From NCBI RefSeq assembly GCF_934190775.1, contig NZ_CAKPTG010000004.1:62001-126000 (forward strand): a stretch of DNA of 64,000 nucleotides, written 5' to 3'. Position 1 is the first letter of the stretch; the number at the start of each line of letters is the position of its first letter. Source of the DNA: an uncultured Phascolarctobacterium sp. Lineage in GTDB: Bacteria; Bacillota; Negativicutes; Acidaminococcales; Acidaminococcaceae. Below the pieces are notes generated by a model. That model saw only the letters and a program-made list of their open reading frames with translations, was not told the origin of the DNA and did no database searches. Both the position numbers and the translations under genes were made by a program. This document shows, piece after piece, positions 1 to 7,966 of the stretch.

Positions 1-1
1 T

Positions 2-316
2 TATGCAACCTGCTATGCACAGCTGAAGCAGGGCGTAACGGATGCCCAGATTGAGGAGGCCTATCAGGCAATGTACGGCGATGAATTTTTCATCCGTCTG
101 CGCGGTAAGGGAGTTTGCCCGGAATTGAAGAATATCCGCGGCTCCAATTATGTGGACCTTGGCTGGCAGACCGACAAGCGTACAGGCCGCATTATTGTCA
201 TGAATTGTATTGATAATCTGGTTAAGGGTGCTGCGGGACAGGCAGTGCAGAACATGAATGTTATGTTTGGCATTGATGAAACTGCCGGCCTGCGTCAGCT
301 GCCGCTTGTTCCTTAA
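2..316 (+). CDS. argC: N-acetyl-gamma-glutamyl-phosphate reductase, C-terminal part
   Basis: Only the last 104 codons are inside the window; the frame is open from base 2 and the 5' part is missing. ArgC reduces N-acetylglutamyl phosphate to the semialdehyde, the third step of arginine synthesis from glutamate. The visible stretch ends with the family's conserved C-terminal helix, read as NLVKGAAGQAVQNMN, followed by the usual short tail. It lies 92 bp before argJ on the same strand, which matches the common argCJBD(F) order and supports the call despite the truncation. Confidence 0.9.
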   Translation, partial: YATCYAQLKQGVTDAQIEEAYQAMYGDEFFIRLRGKGVCPELKNIRGSNYVDLGWQTDKRTGRIIVMNCIDNLVKGAAGQAVQNMNVMFGIDETAGLRQLPLVP

Positions 317-408
317 GCTTGTTATAACTATTATACTATAAAATGGTGCTTAGCGGTGATGCTGCCGCAGAAGAAAAGATGTAAGCACCGGGGAAAGAGG
401 GGAATCTC

Positions 409-1614
409 ATGAAGAAAATCGAAGGCTGGGTGACTGCACCGCAGGGCTTCATTGCTGCCGGCGTCAAGGCCGGTATCAAAGCCAGCGGCAATCATGATGT
501 AGCAGTTATTTTCAGTACCGTGCCTGCTGCCTGCGGTGCGGTATTTACACAAAATAAAATGTGCGCTGCTCCTGTGCTCGTGAGCCGCGAGGTCAACAAG
601 CACGGTTATGCGCAGGCTATTGCCGTAAACAGCGGCTGCGCTAATGCCTGCACGGGCGAGCAGGGCCTGGCGGATGCCAAGAAAATGCAGGCGCATACGG
701 CAGAGCTTTTAGGCATTGCTCCGGAAGCAGTATTTGTCTGCTCCACCGGTGTTATCGGTCAGTTCCTGCCGATGGACAACCTTTTGACTGGCATTGCCGA
801 TGCTGTTGACAGCCTGGACGAATGCGAGGGTGAAAGCTGCGCTATGGCGATTCAGACTACGGATACCTTTATCAAGCATGCTGCCTATGAAACGGAAATC
901 GGCGGCAAGAAGGTAACCTTTGCCGGTATTGCTAAGGGTGCGGGCATGATTCATCCGAATATGGCAACTATGCTGACCTTCATTACTACCGACGCTGCCG
1001 TTGCTCCCGATGTGCTGAAGCGCGCGGTAAAAAAGGCTGCCGACAAATCCTTCAACATGGTTGTGGTTGATGGCGATACCAGTACTAATGACAGCATGAT
1101 TGTGCTGGCCAACGGTCTTGCCGAAAATGAAATCATTCTTTCGGAGGAGCATCCGGATTATCCGGCCTTCTTTGAAGCGCTGGTTGCCTGTGCTACCGAC
1201 CTTGCCAAAATGATTGCGCATGACGGCGAGGGTGCTACCAAATTCCTGGAGGTAAATGTTACCGGTGCCGCAACCTGGGAGGATGCCAAAACCGCAGCGA
1301 TGGCTATTGCCAAATCGCCGTTGGTAAAAACAGCCTTCTTCGGCGAGGACCCGAACTGGGGACGCATTGTCTGCGCTGCAGGCTACAGCGGCGCTGCCAT
1401 GGAGGCAGATAAGGTAAACCTGTCTATTGGCGGTATCCGTCTGGTAGAAAACGGCATGAACTGCAATGTGCCTGCCGAAAAGCTGGCGCCGACCATGGCT
1501 GAGCATGATATTTCCATGAGCATCGACCTGGGTGCCGGTGAGGAAAGCGCAACTGTATGGACTTGCGATTTCAGCTATGAGTATGTGAAGATTAATGGTG
1601 AATATCATACCTGA
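409..1614 (+). CDS. argJ: Bifunctional glutamate N-acetyltransferase / ornithine acetyltransferase
   Basis: ArgJ moves the acetyl group from N-acetylornithine to glutamate, closing the cyclic arginine pathway, and may also make N-acetylglutamate from acetyl-CoA. The 401-residue length is normal. The proenzyme cleaves itself before a nucleophilic threonine in the motif GMIHPNMATML; here that is Thr187, with the preceding Ala186 ending the alpha chain. The start follows a purine-rich AAAGAGGGGAA ribosome site. No separate argA or argE is seen nearby, as expected when ArgJ recycles acetyl groups. Whether it is truly bifunctional cannot be decided from the sequence. Confidence 0.95.
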   Translation: MKKIEGWVTAPQGFIAAGVKAGIKASGNHDVAVIFSTVPAACGAVFTQNKMCAAPVLVSREVNKHGYAQAIAVNSGCANACTGEQGLADAKKMQAHTAELLGIAPEAVFVCSTGVIGQFLPMDNLLTGIADAVDSLDECEGESCAMAIQTTDTFIKHAAYETEIGGKKVTFAGIAKGAGMIHPNMATMLTFITTDAAVAPDVLKRAVKKAADKSFNMVVVDGDTSTNDSMIVLANGLAENEIILSEEHPDYPAFFEALVACATDLAKMIAHDGEGATKFLEVNVTGAATWEDAKTAAMAIAKSPLVKTAFFGEDPNWGRIVCAAGYSGAAMEADKVNLSIGGIRLVENGMNCNVPAEKLAPTMAEHDISMSIDLGAGEESATVWTCDFSYEYVKINGEYHT

Positions 1615-1620
1615 TTGGCC

Positions 1621-1713
1621 GAGCGATAAAGCACCATATACTTCGTCAAGCCTCCTGGACGTACTGTTAGTACGTCGTCGTCGGCTTTCCTCGTTTCTGG
1701 TACTTTCTAGCTC
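1621..1713. repeat. Long imperfect hairpin between argJ and argB
   Basis: A 93-nt inverted repeat occupies most of the argJ-argB gap. The outer arms begin GAGCGATAAAGCACC and end GGTACTTTCTAGCTC. Inner arms include AAGCC/GGCTT and GACGTAC/GTACGTC around a TGTTA loop. There is no T-run, so it is not a typical terminator. It may be an interspersed palindromic repeat or an RNA processing or stability element inside the arg transcript. Confidence 0.6.
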
Positions 1714-1730
1714 GTCCTTGGTAGTGAGAG

Positions 1731-1745
1731 CATAATATTATTATG
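1731..1745. promoter_or_regulatory. AT-rich palindrome upstream of argB, possible operator
   Basis: CATAATA-T-TATTATG is a perfect 7-bp inverted repeat about 100 bp before argB. Its AT-rich dyad form resembles ARG boxes bound by ArgR/AhrC, but the match is generic and no second copy was found next to argG. A role as an arginine-responsive operator is therefore a guess. Confidence 0.3.
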
Positions 1746-1842
1746 ATGGTTTACATCTGATAGCTTCTTTCGCATCTTTAGAGAGAAGTAATAATAAATA
1801 TAAACGCAAGACAAATATAAAAAATGAGGGAGGACATCACTT

Positions 1843-2733
1843 ATGTTAATGAACGAACAACAAGTACATACCTTAATGGAAGCACTGCCGTATCTGAGCA
1901 ATTTTAAAGATAAAACCATTGTCGTAAAATATGGCGGCAACGCTATGCTGAATGATGAGCTGAAAAACAAGGTGCTGCAGGATATTCTGTTCCTGCAATA
2001 CGCCGGCATGCGTCCGGTAGTTGTTCACGGCGGCGGCCCGGAAATCAGCCGTCAGCTGGAGCAGGCCGGTAAAAAGAGCGAATTTGTCGGCGGTCTGCGT
2101 GTAACCGATGCAGAATCCGCAGCTATTGCCGAGATGGCGCTCGTAGGCAAAATGAACACCGACCTTGTCGGCCGTCTGAACGCTTTGGGTGGCAAGGCTG
2201 TAGGCCTCAACGGTAAGGATGCTAACCTGCTGAAAGCTAAGAAATATCTGGCTGATGTTTATGAAAACGGTGAGGTTAACCTGGTAGATATCGGTTTTGT
2301 AGGCAGCGTTAAGGAGGTCAACACCGATTTGATTAACTGCCTGTTGGACGGCGGTTATATTCCTGTAATCGCTCCGACCGGCGTCGGTGATGAGGGTGAA
2401 ACCTATAACATTAACGCAGATGTTGCTGCCGGTGAAATTGCCGGTGCGCTGAAGGCAGAAAAGCTGCTGGTGCTGACCGATGTCCGCGGTATTTATTCCG
2501 CATATCCTGATGAAAGCAGCTTCATTTCTACCCTGACCTTTGAAAAGGCTCATGAGCTTATTCTTAAGGGCAGCATTGACGGCGGCATGATTCCTAAGGT
2601 TCGTTCCTGCATTAAGGCTTTGAGCGGCGGTGCCAAGAAAACTCATATTATTGACGGCCGTGCCGAGCATTCTATTTTGATGGAGCTGTTCAGCGATAAG
2701 GGCGTTGGTACCGAGGTAGTTAAAGAAATCTGA
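1843..2733 (+). CDS. argB: Acetylglutamate kinase
   Basis: Phosphorylates N-acetylglutamate with ATP, the second pathway step and often the arginine-feedback point. At 296 residues it is a standard amino-acid-kinase fold protein: the phosphate-binding lysine lies in KYGGNAM (Lys29) and the glycine-rich loop GGGP is at 63-66. The N-terminal helix before residue 25 is of the kind found in arginine-sensitive hexameric enzymes, so feedback inhibition is plausible but not shown. A GAGGGAGGA ribosome site sits 9 nt before the ATG. Downstream argD follows after a short gap on the same strand. Confidence 0.96.
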   Translation: MLMNEQQVHTLMEALPYLSNFKDKTIVVKYGGNAMLNDELKNKVLQDILFLQYAGMRPVVVHGGGPEISRQLEQAGKKSEFVGGLRVTDAESAAIAEMALVGKMNTDLVGRLNALGGKAVGLNGKDANLLKAKKYLADVYENGEVNLVDIGFVGSVKEVNTDLINCLLDGGYIPVIAPTGVGDEGETYNINADVAAGEIAGALKAEKLLVLTDVRGIYSAYPDESSFISTLTFEKAHELILKGSIDGGMIPKVRSCIKALSGGAKKTHIIDGRAEHSILMELFSDKGVGTEVVKEI

Positions 2734-2771
2734 TAGCAGGGATTTTGCATGAGGGGGAGATATTCTTGGCA

Positions 2772-3962
2772 ATGGATAAAAAAACTATTATAGAAGAAAC
2801 AGAAAAATATTATCTGCCTGTATTCGGCAGATATCCGATGGTTATGGAGCTTGGCCAGGGCTGCCGTGTGTGGGACAACGAGGGCAATGAGTATGTGGAT
2901 GCCTTTGCCGGTATCGCTGTCAACAGCCTTGGTTATAATCATCCGGTGCTGGTGAAGGCTATCAGTGAGCAGGCTGCCAAGCTGATGCACTGCTCCAACC
3001 TGTATTATACCGAGATTCAGGCGAAGGCCTTGCGTGTTGTGGCCGAGGCTACCGGCATGGACCGCATTTTCTTTGCCAACTGCGGCGCAGAGGGCAATGA
3101 GGGCGCTATGAAGCTGGCGCGTAAGTATGGCGTGAGCAAGGCACCTACGAAATATAAAATTATTTCTGCGGACGAATCCTTCCACGGACGCACCTTTGAT
3201 ACACTGGCTGCTACCGGCCATGATTATTATCATGTGGGCTACGGTCCGCTGAGCCCCGGACATGTGCTTGTGCCCTACGGCGATATCAAGGCGCTGGAGG
3301 CTCAGATGGATGATGATGTTTGCGCTGTTCTGCTGGAGCCCATCCAGGGTGAGGGCGGCGTGCATGTACCGCCTGCTGAGTATCTGCAGCAGGTGCGTGC
3401 GCTGTGCGATAAGCATGATGCGCTGCTGATTTTCGACGAGGTGCAGACCGGTGTTGCGCGTACCGGCAAATGGTTTGCTTATATGCACAGCGGCGTGAAG
3501 CCTGATGTCCTGACCTTTGCCAAGGGCATCGGCGGCGGCTTCCCGGTTGCAGGCTTTGCTGTGCCGGAGCGTCTGGCGCATGTATTTAAGCCCGGCGACC
3601 ACGGCGGCACCTTCGGCGGTAACCCGCTGGCCTGCGCCGCTGTATACGCAACGCTGACGACTATCAAGTCCGAAGGACTGGTAGACAAGGTTGCGGAAAA
3701 GGGCGAATACTTTAAGAATGAACTGCGTAAGCTGCAGGAAAAATATCCTGACAAGGTTACCGATGTCCGCGGCTGCGGCCTGATGCTGGGCATGGAGGTT
3801 GCAGGTGAGGGCAAGCCGATTGTGGAAAGCTGCCTGGAAAACCATGTTATTGTGAACTGTACTGCGGGCAATGTTATCCGCATTGTACCGCCGCTGATTA
3901 TCAGCAAGGAAGAAATTGATATTGTGGTTGCTGCGCTGGATAAGGCGCTGGCGGCCTGTTAA
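2772..3962 (+). CDS. argD: Acetylornithine aminotransferase (PLP-dependent)
   Basis: Transfers an amino group from glutamate to N-acetylglutamate semialdehyde. It is a class III aminotransferase; the PLP lysine is Lys251 in TFAKGIGGGFP, and the cofactor aspartate lies in the preceding IFDEVQTG motif. The start is ambiguous: an upstream ATG at 2745 would put the strong GAGGGGGAGA ribosome site inside the gene, so ATG 2772 (or TTG 2766) is preferred. The 396-residue product has normal length. It sits between argB and argF in one transcription unit. Confidence 0.94.
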   Translation: MDKKTIIEETEKYYLPVFGRYPMVMELGQGCRVWDNEGNEYVDAFAGIAVNSLGYNHPVLVKAISEQAAKLMHCSNLYYTEIQAKALRVVAEATGMDRIFFANCGAEGNEGAMKLARKYGVSKAPTKYKIISADESFHGRTFDTLAATGHDYYHVGYGPLSPGHVLVPYGDIKALEAQMDDDVCAVLLEPIQGEGGVHVPPAEYLQQVRALCDKHDALLIFDEVQTGVARTGKWFAYMHSGVKPDVLTFAKGIGGGFPVAGFAVPERLAHVFKPGDHGGTFGGNPLACAAVYATLTTIKSEGLVDKVAEKGEYFKNELRKLQEKYPDKVTDVRGCGLMLGMEVAGEGKPIVESCLENHVIVNCTAGNVIRIVPPLIISKEEIDIVVAALDKALAAC

Positions 3963-3980
3963 AAACGAGAGGGGATAAAA

Positions 3981-4922
3981 ATGAGTTTAAAAGACAAAGA
4001 CCTGATTTCTATTCATGACCTTAGCGTAGGCGAGGTCGCAACAATTCTTGATGTGGCAAAAAAATTGAAACGTAAGCAAAAGGCCGGTGAGCCCCACCAA
4101 TATTTGAAGGGCAAAACTCTGGCTATGCTGTTCTCCAAGGCTTCTACCCGTACCAGAACCTCTTTTGAGGTAGGCTTCTGGCAGCTGGGCGGCCATCCGA
4201 TTTATCTGAGCGATTCCGCTTCCCAAATCGGCCGCGGCGAGCCTATCCGTGATACTGCGCGTGTACTTTCCCGCTTCGTTGACGGTATTATGATCCGTAC
4301 CTTCTCCCATGATTCCGTTATTGAGCTGGCTAAATATGCAAGCGTTCCAGTTATCAACGGCCTGACCGATTTACTGCATCCCTGCCAGGCTCTGACCGAT
4401 ATCTTCACTATTCAGGAGAAGATGAAGGTGCTCAAAGGCCGTAAGCTGGTTTATGTAGGCGACGGCAATAACATGGCACATTCTTTGATGTTTGCCTGCG
4501 CTAAGGTTGGCATGAACATGATCTGCGCCAGCCCGAAGGGCTATCAGCCCGACCCGGAAATCCTGCGTCTGGCGCAGGAGGACGCTGCCCAGACCGGCTG
4601 CAGCATTACCGTAGAGGAGGACCTTTTCAAGGCTGCTAAGGGCGCCGACGTGCTCTATACCGATGTATGGACCAGCATGGGCGAGGAAGCGGAGCGTGAG
4701 GTTCGTTTCAAAGCACTGCATAATTATCAGATTAACCAGGCGCTGCTGAACGAAGCACGTCCGGAAGCAATCGTTCTGCACTGCCTGCCTGCACACCGCG
4801 GTGAAGAAATTACCGAGGAAGTGCTGGAAGGACCGCAATCTGTTGTATTCGACCAGGCAGAGAACAGACTGCACGTACAAAAGGCTATTATGGCGTTGCT
4901 GATGAGCGACGAAGTACTCTAA
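3981..4922 (+). CDS. argF: Ornithine carbamoyltransferase
   Basis: Makes citrulline from ornithine and carbamoyl phosphate. The carbamoyl-phosphate loop STRTRTSFE is at residues 55-63, the LLHPCQ motif follows in mid-protein, and the ornithine-side HCLP motif is at 267-270. All are intact and the length (313 aa) is typical. An anabolic role is favoured because the gene closes the argCJBDF block and is followed by a hairpin and then argGH; no arcA or arcC is nearby. Ribosome site GAGAGGGG lies just before the ATG. Confidence 0.96.
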   Translation: MSLKDKDLISIHDLSVGEVATILDVAKKLKRKQKAGEPHQYLKGKTLAMLFSKASTRTRTSFEVGFWQLGGHPIYLSDSASQIGRGEPIRDTARVLSRFVDGIMIRTFSHDSVIELAKYASVPVINGLTDLLHPCQALTDIFTIQEKMKVLKGRKLVYVGDGNNMAHSLMFACAKVGMNMICASPKGYQPDPEILRLAQEDAAQTGCSITVEEDLFKAAKGADVLYTDVWTSMGEEAEREVRFKALHNYQINQALLNEARPEAIVLHCLPAHRGEEITEEVLEGPQSVVFDQAENRLHVQKAIMALLMSDEVL

Positions 4923-4946
4923 ATCAGGTCTTGAATGTATAAATAT

Positions 4947-4990
4947 AACGGCTGAGCGTATAGTTTATATGCTTAGCCGTTCTTGTATAC
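4947..4990 (+). terminator. Hairpin after argF
   Basis: AACGGCTGAGC and GCTTAGCCGTT form an 11-bp stem with one mismatch. The following T content is weak (TCTTG), so it could be a poor terminator or an attenuating hairpin before argG. Confidence 0.5.
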
Positions 4991-5076
4991 AGACGAAATT
5001 TTCTGAAACAAGCTATGTTCTAGGCTTTTTGTTACATCTAGTACACAAAAAGTATTGTATACATGCGCTTAAATAC

Positions 5077-5105
5077 TTGATTTATGCATAAAAAGGGTAT
5101 ATAAT
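5077..5105 (+). promoter_or_regulatory. Promoter for argGH
   Basis: TTGATT (5077-5082) and TATAAT (5100-5105) are 17 bp apart. The 10-bp palindrome TTATGCATAA (5082-5091) lies in the spacer, where a repressor could block polymerase. Which regulator would bind is unknown. Confidence 0.6.
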
Positions 5106-5168
5106 ACAAGAAGTTTGTAAGTTTATTCACTAATGCATAGCATTATACAGAAATGGGAGGCTATTATA

Positions 5169-6389
5169 ATGAAAAAAGAAGATATTAAGAAAGTAGTTCT
5201 GGCTTACTCCGGTGGCCTTGATACATCCGTAATCATCCCCTGGCTGAAAGAGCATTACAACAACTGCGAAGTTATCGCTGCCTGCGCTGACCTTGGCCAA
5301 GGCGACGAACTGGAACCCGTTCATGACAAAGCACTGAAAACCGGTGCAAGCAAATGCTACATCATGGACCTGAAAGAAGAATTCATCAGCGACTATGTAT
5401 GGCCCACCGTTAAAGCCGGCGCTGTATACGAAAAGAAATACCTGCTGGGTACTTCCTTCGCTCGTCCGCTGATTGCTAAAAAATTAGTTGAAATCGCTGA
5501 AAAAGAAGGCGCTGATGCTATTGCTCACGGTGCTACCGGCAAAGGCAACGACCAGGTTCGTTTCGAACTGTCCGTAAAGGCTCTGGCTCCGCAACTGGCA
5601 ATCATTGCTCCGTGGCGTGAGTGGGAGCTGCGCAGCCGTGACCAGGAAATCGACTATGCTGCAGCACATAACATTCCTATCCCTGTATCTCATGACCATG
5701 ACTACTCCATGGACCGCAACATGTGGCATCTGTCCCATGAAGGCAGCGACCTGGAAGATCCGTGGAATGCACCGAAGGATGAGCTGTTCATCGTTACCAA
5801 TATTCCTGAAAAAGCTCCTGATAAACCGGAATATGTTGAGCTGGAATACGTTGAAGGCGTGCCAGTAAGTGTTAACGGCGAAAAACTCAGCCCGGCTAAG
5901 CTCGTTGAAAAGCTGAATGAAATCGGTATCCGCAATGCTGTTGGTATCACTGATATGGTTGAGGACCGTCTGGTTGGCATGAAATCCCGTGGCGTTTACG
6001 AAAACCCTGCCGGCGCTATCATCTACTACGGCCACAACGATCTGGAAAACCTTTGCCTGGACCGTGCAACCCAATCCTTCAAACAACAGGTTTCCATCCG
6101 TTATTCCGAGCTGGTTTACGATGGCATGTGGTTCAGCCCGCTGCGTGAGGCTCTGGATGCTTTCGTTAACGAAACTCAAAAAACCGTTACCGGTACTGTT
6201 CGCATGAAACTTTATAAAGGCAACATCTACAGTGCAGGCGTTAAATCCCCGTACTCCCTGTACAGCCAGGAATATGTAACCTTCGGCGAAGACGAAGTTT
6301 ACAACCAGGCAGATGCTACCGGCTTCATCAACCTCTTCGGCCTGCCGCTGAAAGTTAGAGCGCTGATGAAGAAAGGCAACCTGAAATAA
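5169..6389 (+). CDS. argG: Argininosuccinate synthase
   Basis: Condenses citrulline and aspartate using ATP (to AMP and PPi). The PP-loop AYSGGLDTS spans residues 12-20, and the long C-terminal synthetase domain is complete; 406 residues is standard. An in-frame ATG at 5133 would add 12 poorly conserved residues and lacks a ribosome site, whereas GGGAGG lies 8 nt before ATG 5169, so 5169 is chosen. The stop codon overlaps the argH start by one base, so the two are translationally coupled. Confidence 0.96.
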   Translation: MKKEDIKKVVLAYSGGLDTSVIIPWLKEHYNNCEVIAACADLGQGDELEPVHDKALKTGASKCYIMDLKEEFISDYVWPTVKAGAVYEKKYLLGTSFARPLIAKKLVEIAEKEGADAIAHGATGKGNDQVRFELSVKALAPQLAIIAPWREWELRSRDQEIDYAAAHNIPIPVSHDHDYSMDRNMWHLSHEGSDLEDPWNAPKDELFIVTNIPEKAPDKPEYVELEYVEGVPVSVNGEKLSPAKLVEKLNEIGIRNAVGITDMVEDRLVGMKSRGVYENPAGAIIYYGHNDLENLCLDRATQSFKQQVSIRYSELVYDGMWFSPLREALDAFVNETQKTVTGTVRMKLYKGNIYSAGVKSPYSLYSQEYVTFGEDEVYNQADATGFINLFGLPLKVRALMKKGNLK

Positions 6390-7801
6390 TGGCCAAGCTT
6401 TGGGGCGGTCGTTTCAGTAAGAATACGAACGAATTGGTGGACGCATTTAATGCGTCCATTGATTTTGATAAACGCTTATATCACGAGGATATCCGCGGCA
6501 GCATTGCACATGCCGGTATGCTGGCTAAATGCGGTATCATTCCGGCAGAGGACGGGGAGAAAATCATTGCCGGTCTGAAAGACATCCTGGCTGATATTGA
6601 AGCAGGCAACTTCCATTTTGACGTTGCGCTGGAGGACATTCATATGAATGTGGAAGCACGTCTGACCGAACGCATCGGCAGCGCCGGCGCTCGTCTGCAT
6701 ACCGCACGCAGCCGTAACGACCAGGTTGCACTCGATATGCATATGTATATGAAGCGTGAGGTTGCCGAAATTGCCGAGCTTTTGCTCAAATTTGAGGAAG
6801 CTCTTTTAACAGTTGCCAAAAAGCACGAAAAAACTCTGATGCCGGGTTATACCCATTTGCAGCGTGCGCAGCCGATTACCTTTGCTCATCATATGCTGGC
6901 ATATTTCAATATGCTGCAGCGTGACTTCCGCCGCCTGCTGGGCGTTTGGGAAGGCGCTGACATGATGCCGCTGGGTGCCGGTGCGATTGCAGGCACTACA
7001 TTCCCCATCGACCGCTTTATGGTTGCGGAGGAGCTGAACTTCGGCACAGTTTATCCGAACAGCATGGACGCAGTAAGCGACCGTGACTATATCATTGAAT
7101 TCCTTTCCTTTGCTTCTACCCTCATGATGCACATGAGCCGTCTGAGCGAGGAAATCTGCCTCTGGAGCAGCACCGAATTCGGCTTTGTGGAGCTGGACGA
7201 TGCTTTTGCCACCGGCTCTTCCATGATGCCGCAGAAGAAGAACCCTGATATTTCCGAGCTGGTACGCGGTAAAACCGGCCGTGTGTATGGTCATCTGATG
7301 GCTATGCTGACTACGGCGAAGGGCCTGCCGCTGACCTATAACAAGGACCTGCAGGAGGATAAGGAAGGATTCTTCGACGCTATCGACACCGTTAAATTCA
7401 CGCTGGCTGTTTATCGTGATATGATTCTGACGATGACGGTTAATGTGGACAAGATGGCGCAGGCAGTGAGCAAGGATTTCTCCAATGCCACCGACCTGGC
7501 AGACTATCTGGTACGTAAGGGACTGCCCTTCCGTCAGGCACATGAGGTTGTCGGCAAATGCGTTGCCTATGCTATTCATCAGGGCAAATTCCTGCCGGAG
7601 ATTTCTCTGGAGGAATACAAGCAGTTCTCCGATCTCTTCGAGAGCGATTTGCTGGTAGCTCTGAAACCAGAGCATTGCGTAGAAGCACGTAAATCCTACG
7701 GTGGCCCTGCTTTCTCCGAAAACGAGAAGCAGTTCGCTATCGGCGACAAGGTGCTGGCAGTGCAGCAGGCTAAGCTGGAGGAGCTGCAAAGCAAGCTGTA
7801 A
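6389..7801 (+). CDS. argH: Argininosuccinate lyase
   Basis: Splits argininosuccinate to arginine and fumarate, ending the pathway. It belongs to the fumarase/aspartase superfamily; the flexible signature loop GSSMMPQKKNPD begins at Gly276 and carries the catalytic serine. Conserved helical segments around HTARSRNDQ and GYTHLQRAQP are intact. The product has 470 residues, normal for the family. The ATG overlaps the argG stop by one base. A hairpin follows 23 bp after the stop. Confidence 0.96.
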   Translation: MAKLWGGRFSKNTNELVDAFNASIDFDKRLYHEDIRGSIAHAGMLAKCGIIPAEDGEKIIAGLKDILADIEAGNFHFDVALEDIHMNVEARLTERIGSAGARLHTARSRNDQVALDMHMYMKREVAEIAELLLKFEEALLTVAKKHEKTLMPGYTHLQRAQPITFAHHMLAYFNMLQRDFRRLLGVWEGADMMPLGAGAIAGTTFPIDRFMVAEELNFGTVYPNSMDAVSDRDYIIEFLSFASTLMMHMSRLSEEICLWSSTEFGFVELDDAFATGSSMMPQKKNPDISELVRGKTGRVYGHLMAMLTTAKGLPLTYNKDLQEDKEGFFDAIDTVKFTLAVYRDMILTMTVNVDKMAQAVSKDFSNATDLADYLVRKGLPFRQAHEVVGKCVAYAIHQGKFLPEISLEEYKQFSDLFESDLLVALKPEHCVEARKSYGGPAFSENEKQFAIGDKVLAVQQAKLEELQSKL

Positions 7802-7823
7802 AAATTTAATAGAGCAAAATTAT

Positions 7824-7855
7824 AGAGGCTGTCACGAAAGTGGCAGCCTCTTTGC
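7824..7855 (+). terminator. Intrinsic terminator after argH
   Basis: AGAGGCTGTCAC-GAAA-GTGGCAGCCTCT forms a 12-bp stem with a single mismatch and a GNRA-type loop, followed by TTTGCTT. Confidence 0.75.
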
Positions 7856-7883
7856 TTGTAGTGCAGGGGTTAGTAAAAAAATA

Positions 7884-7948
7884 TTGACAAATTCTGATGG
7901 AAAATATAAAATTATACTGAAATTAAATTCAGTGAAACTGAATTCAGT
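7884..7948 (+). promoter_or_regulatory. Promoter with two tandem ACTGAATTCAGT-type dyads
   Basis: TTGACA (7884-7889) and TAAAAT (7907-7912) have a 17-bp spacer. Immediately downstream are an imperfect dyad at 7916-7933 with ACTGA/TCAGT arms and the perfect 12-bp palindrome ACTGAATTCAGT at 7937-7948. Their position across the likely start site suggests repressor binding, perhaps autoregulation of the ATPase gene. Confidence 0.55.
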
Positions 7949-7966
7949 ATAAACGGAGGTTACAGG

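Noticed and set aside
2643..3845. 400-residue minus-strand open frame
   Set aside because: Antisense to argD, caused by low stop density in the opposite strand of a GC-moderate gene.
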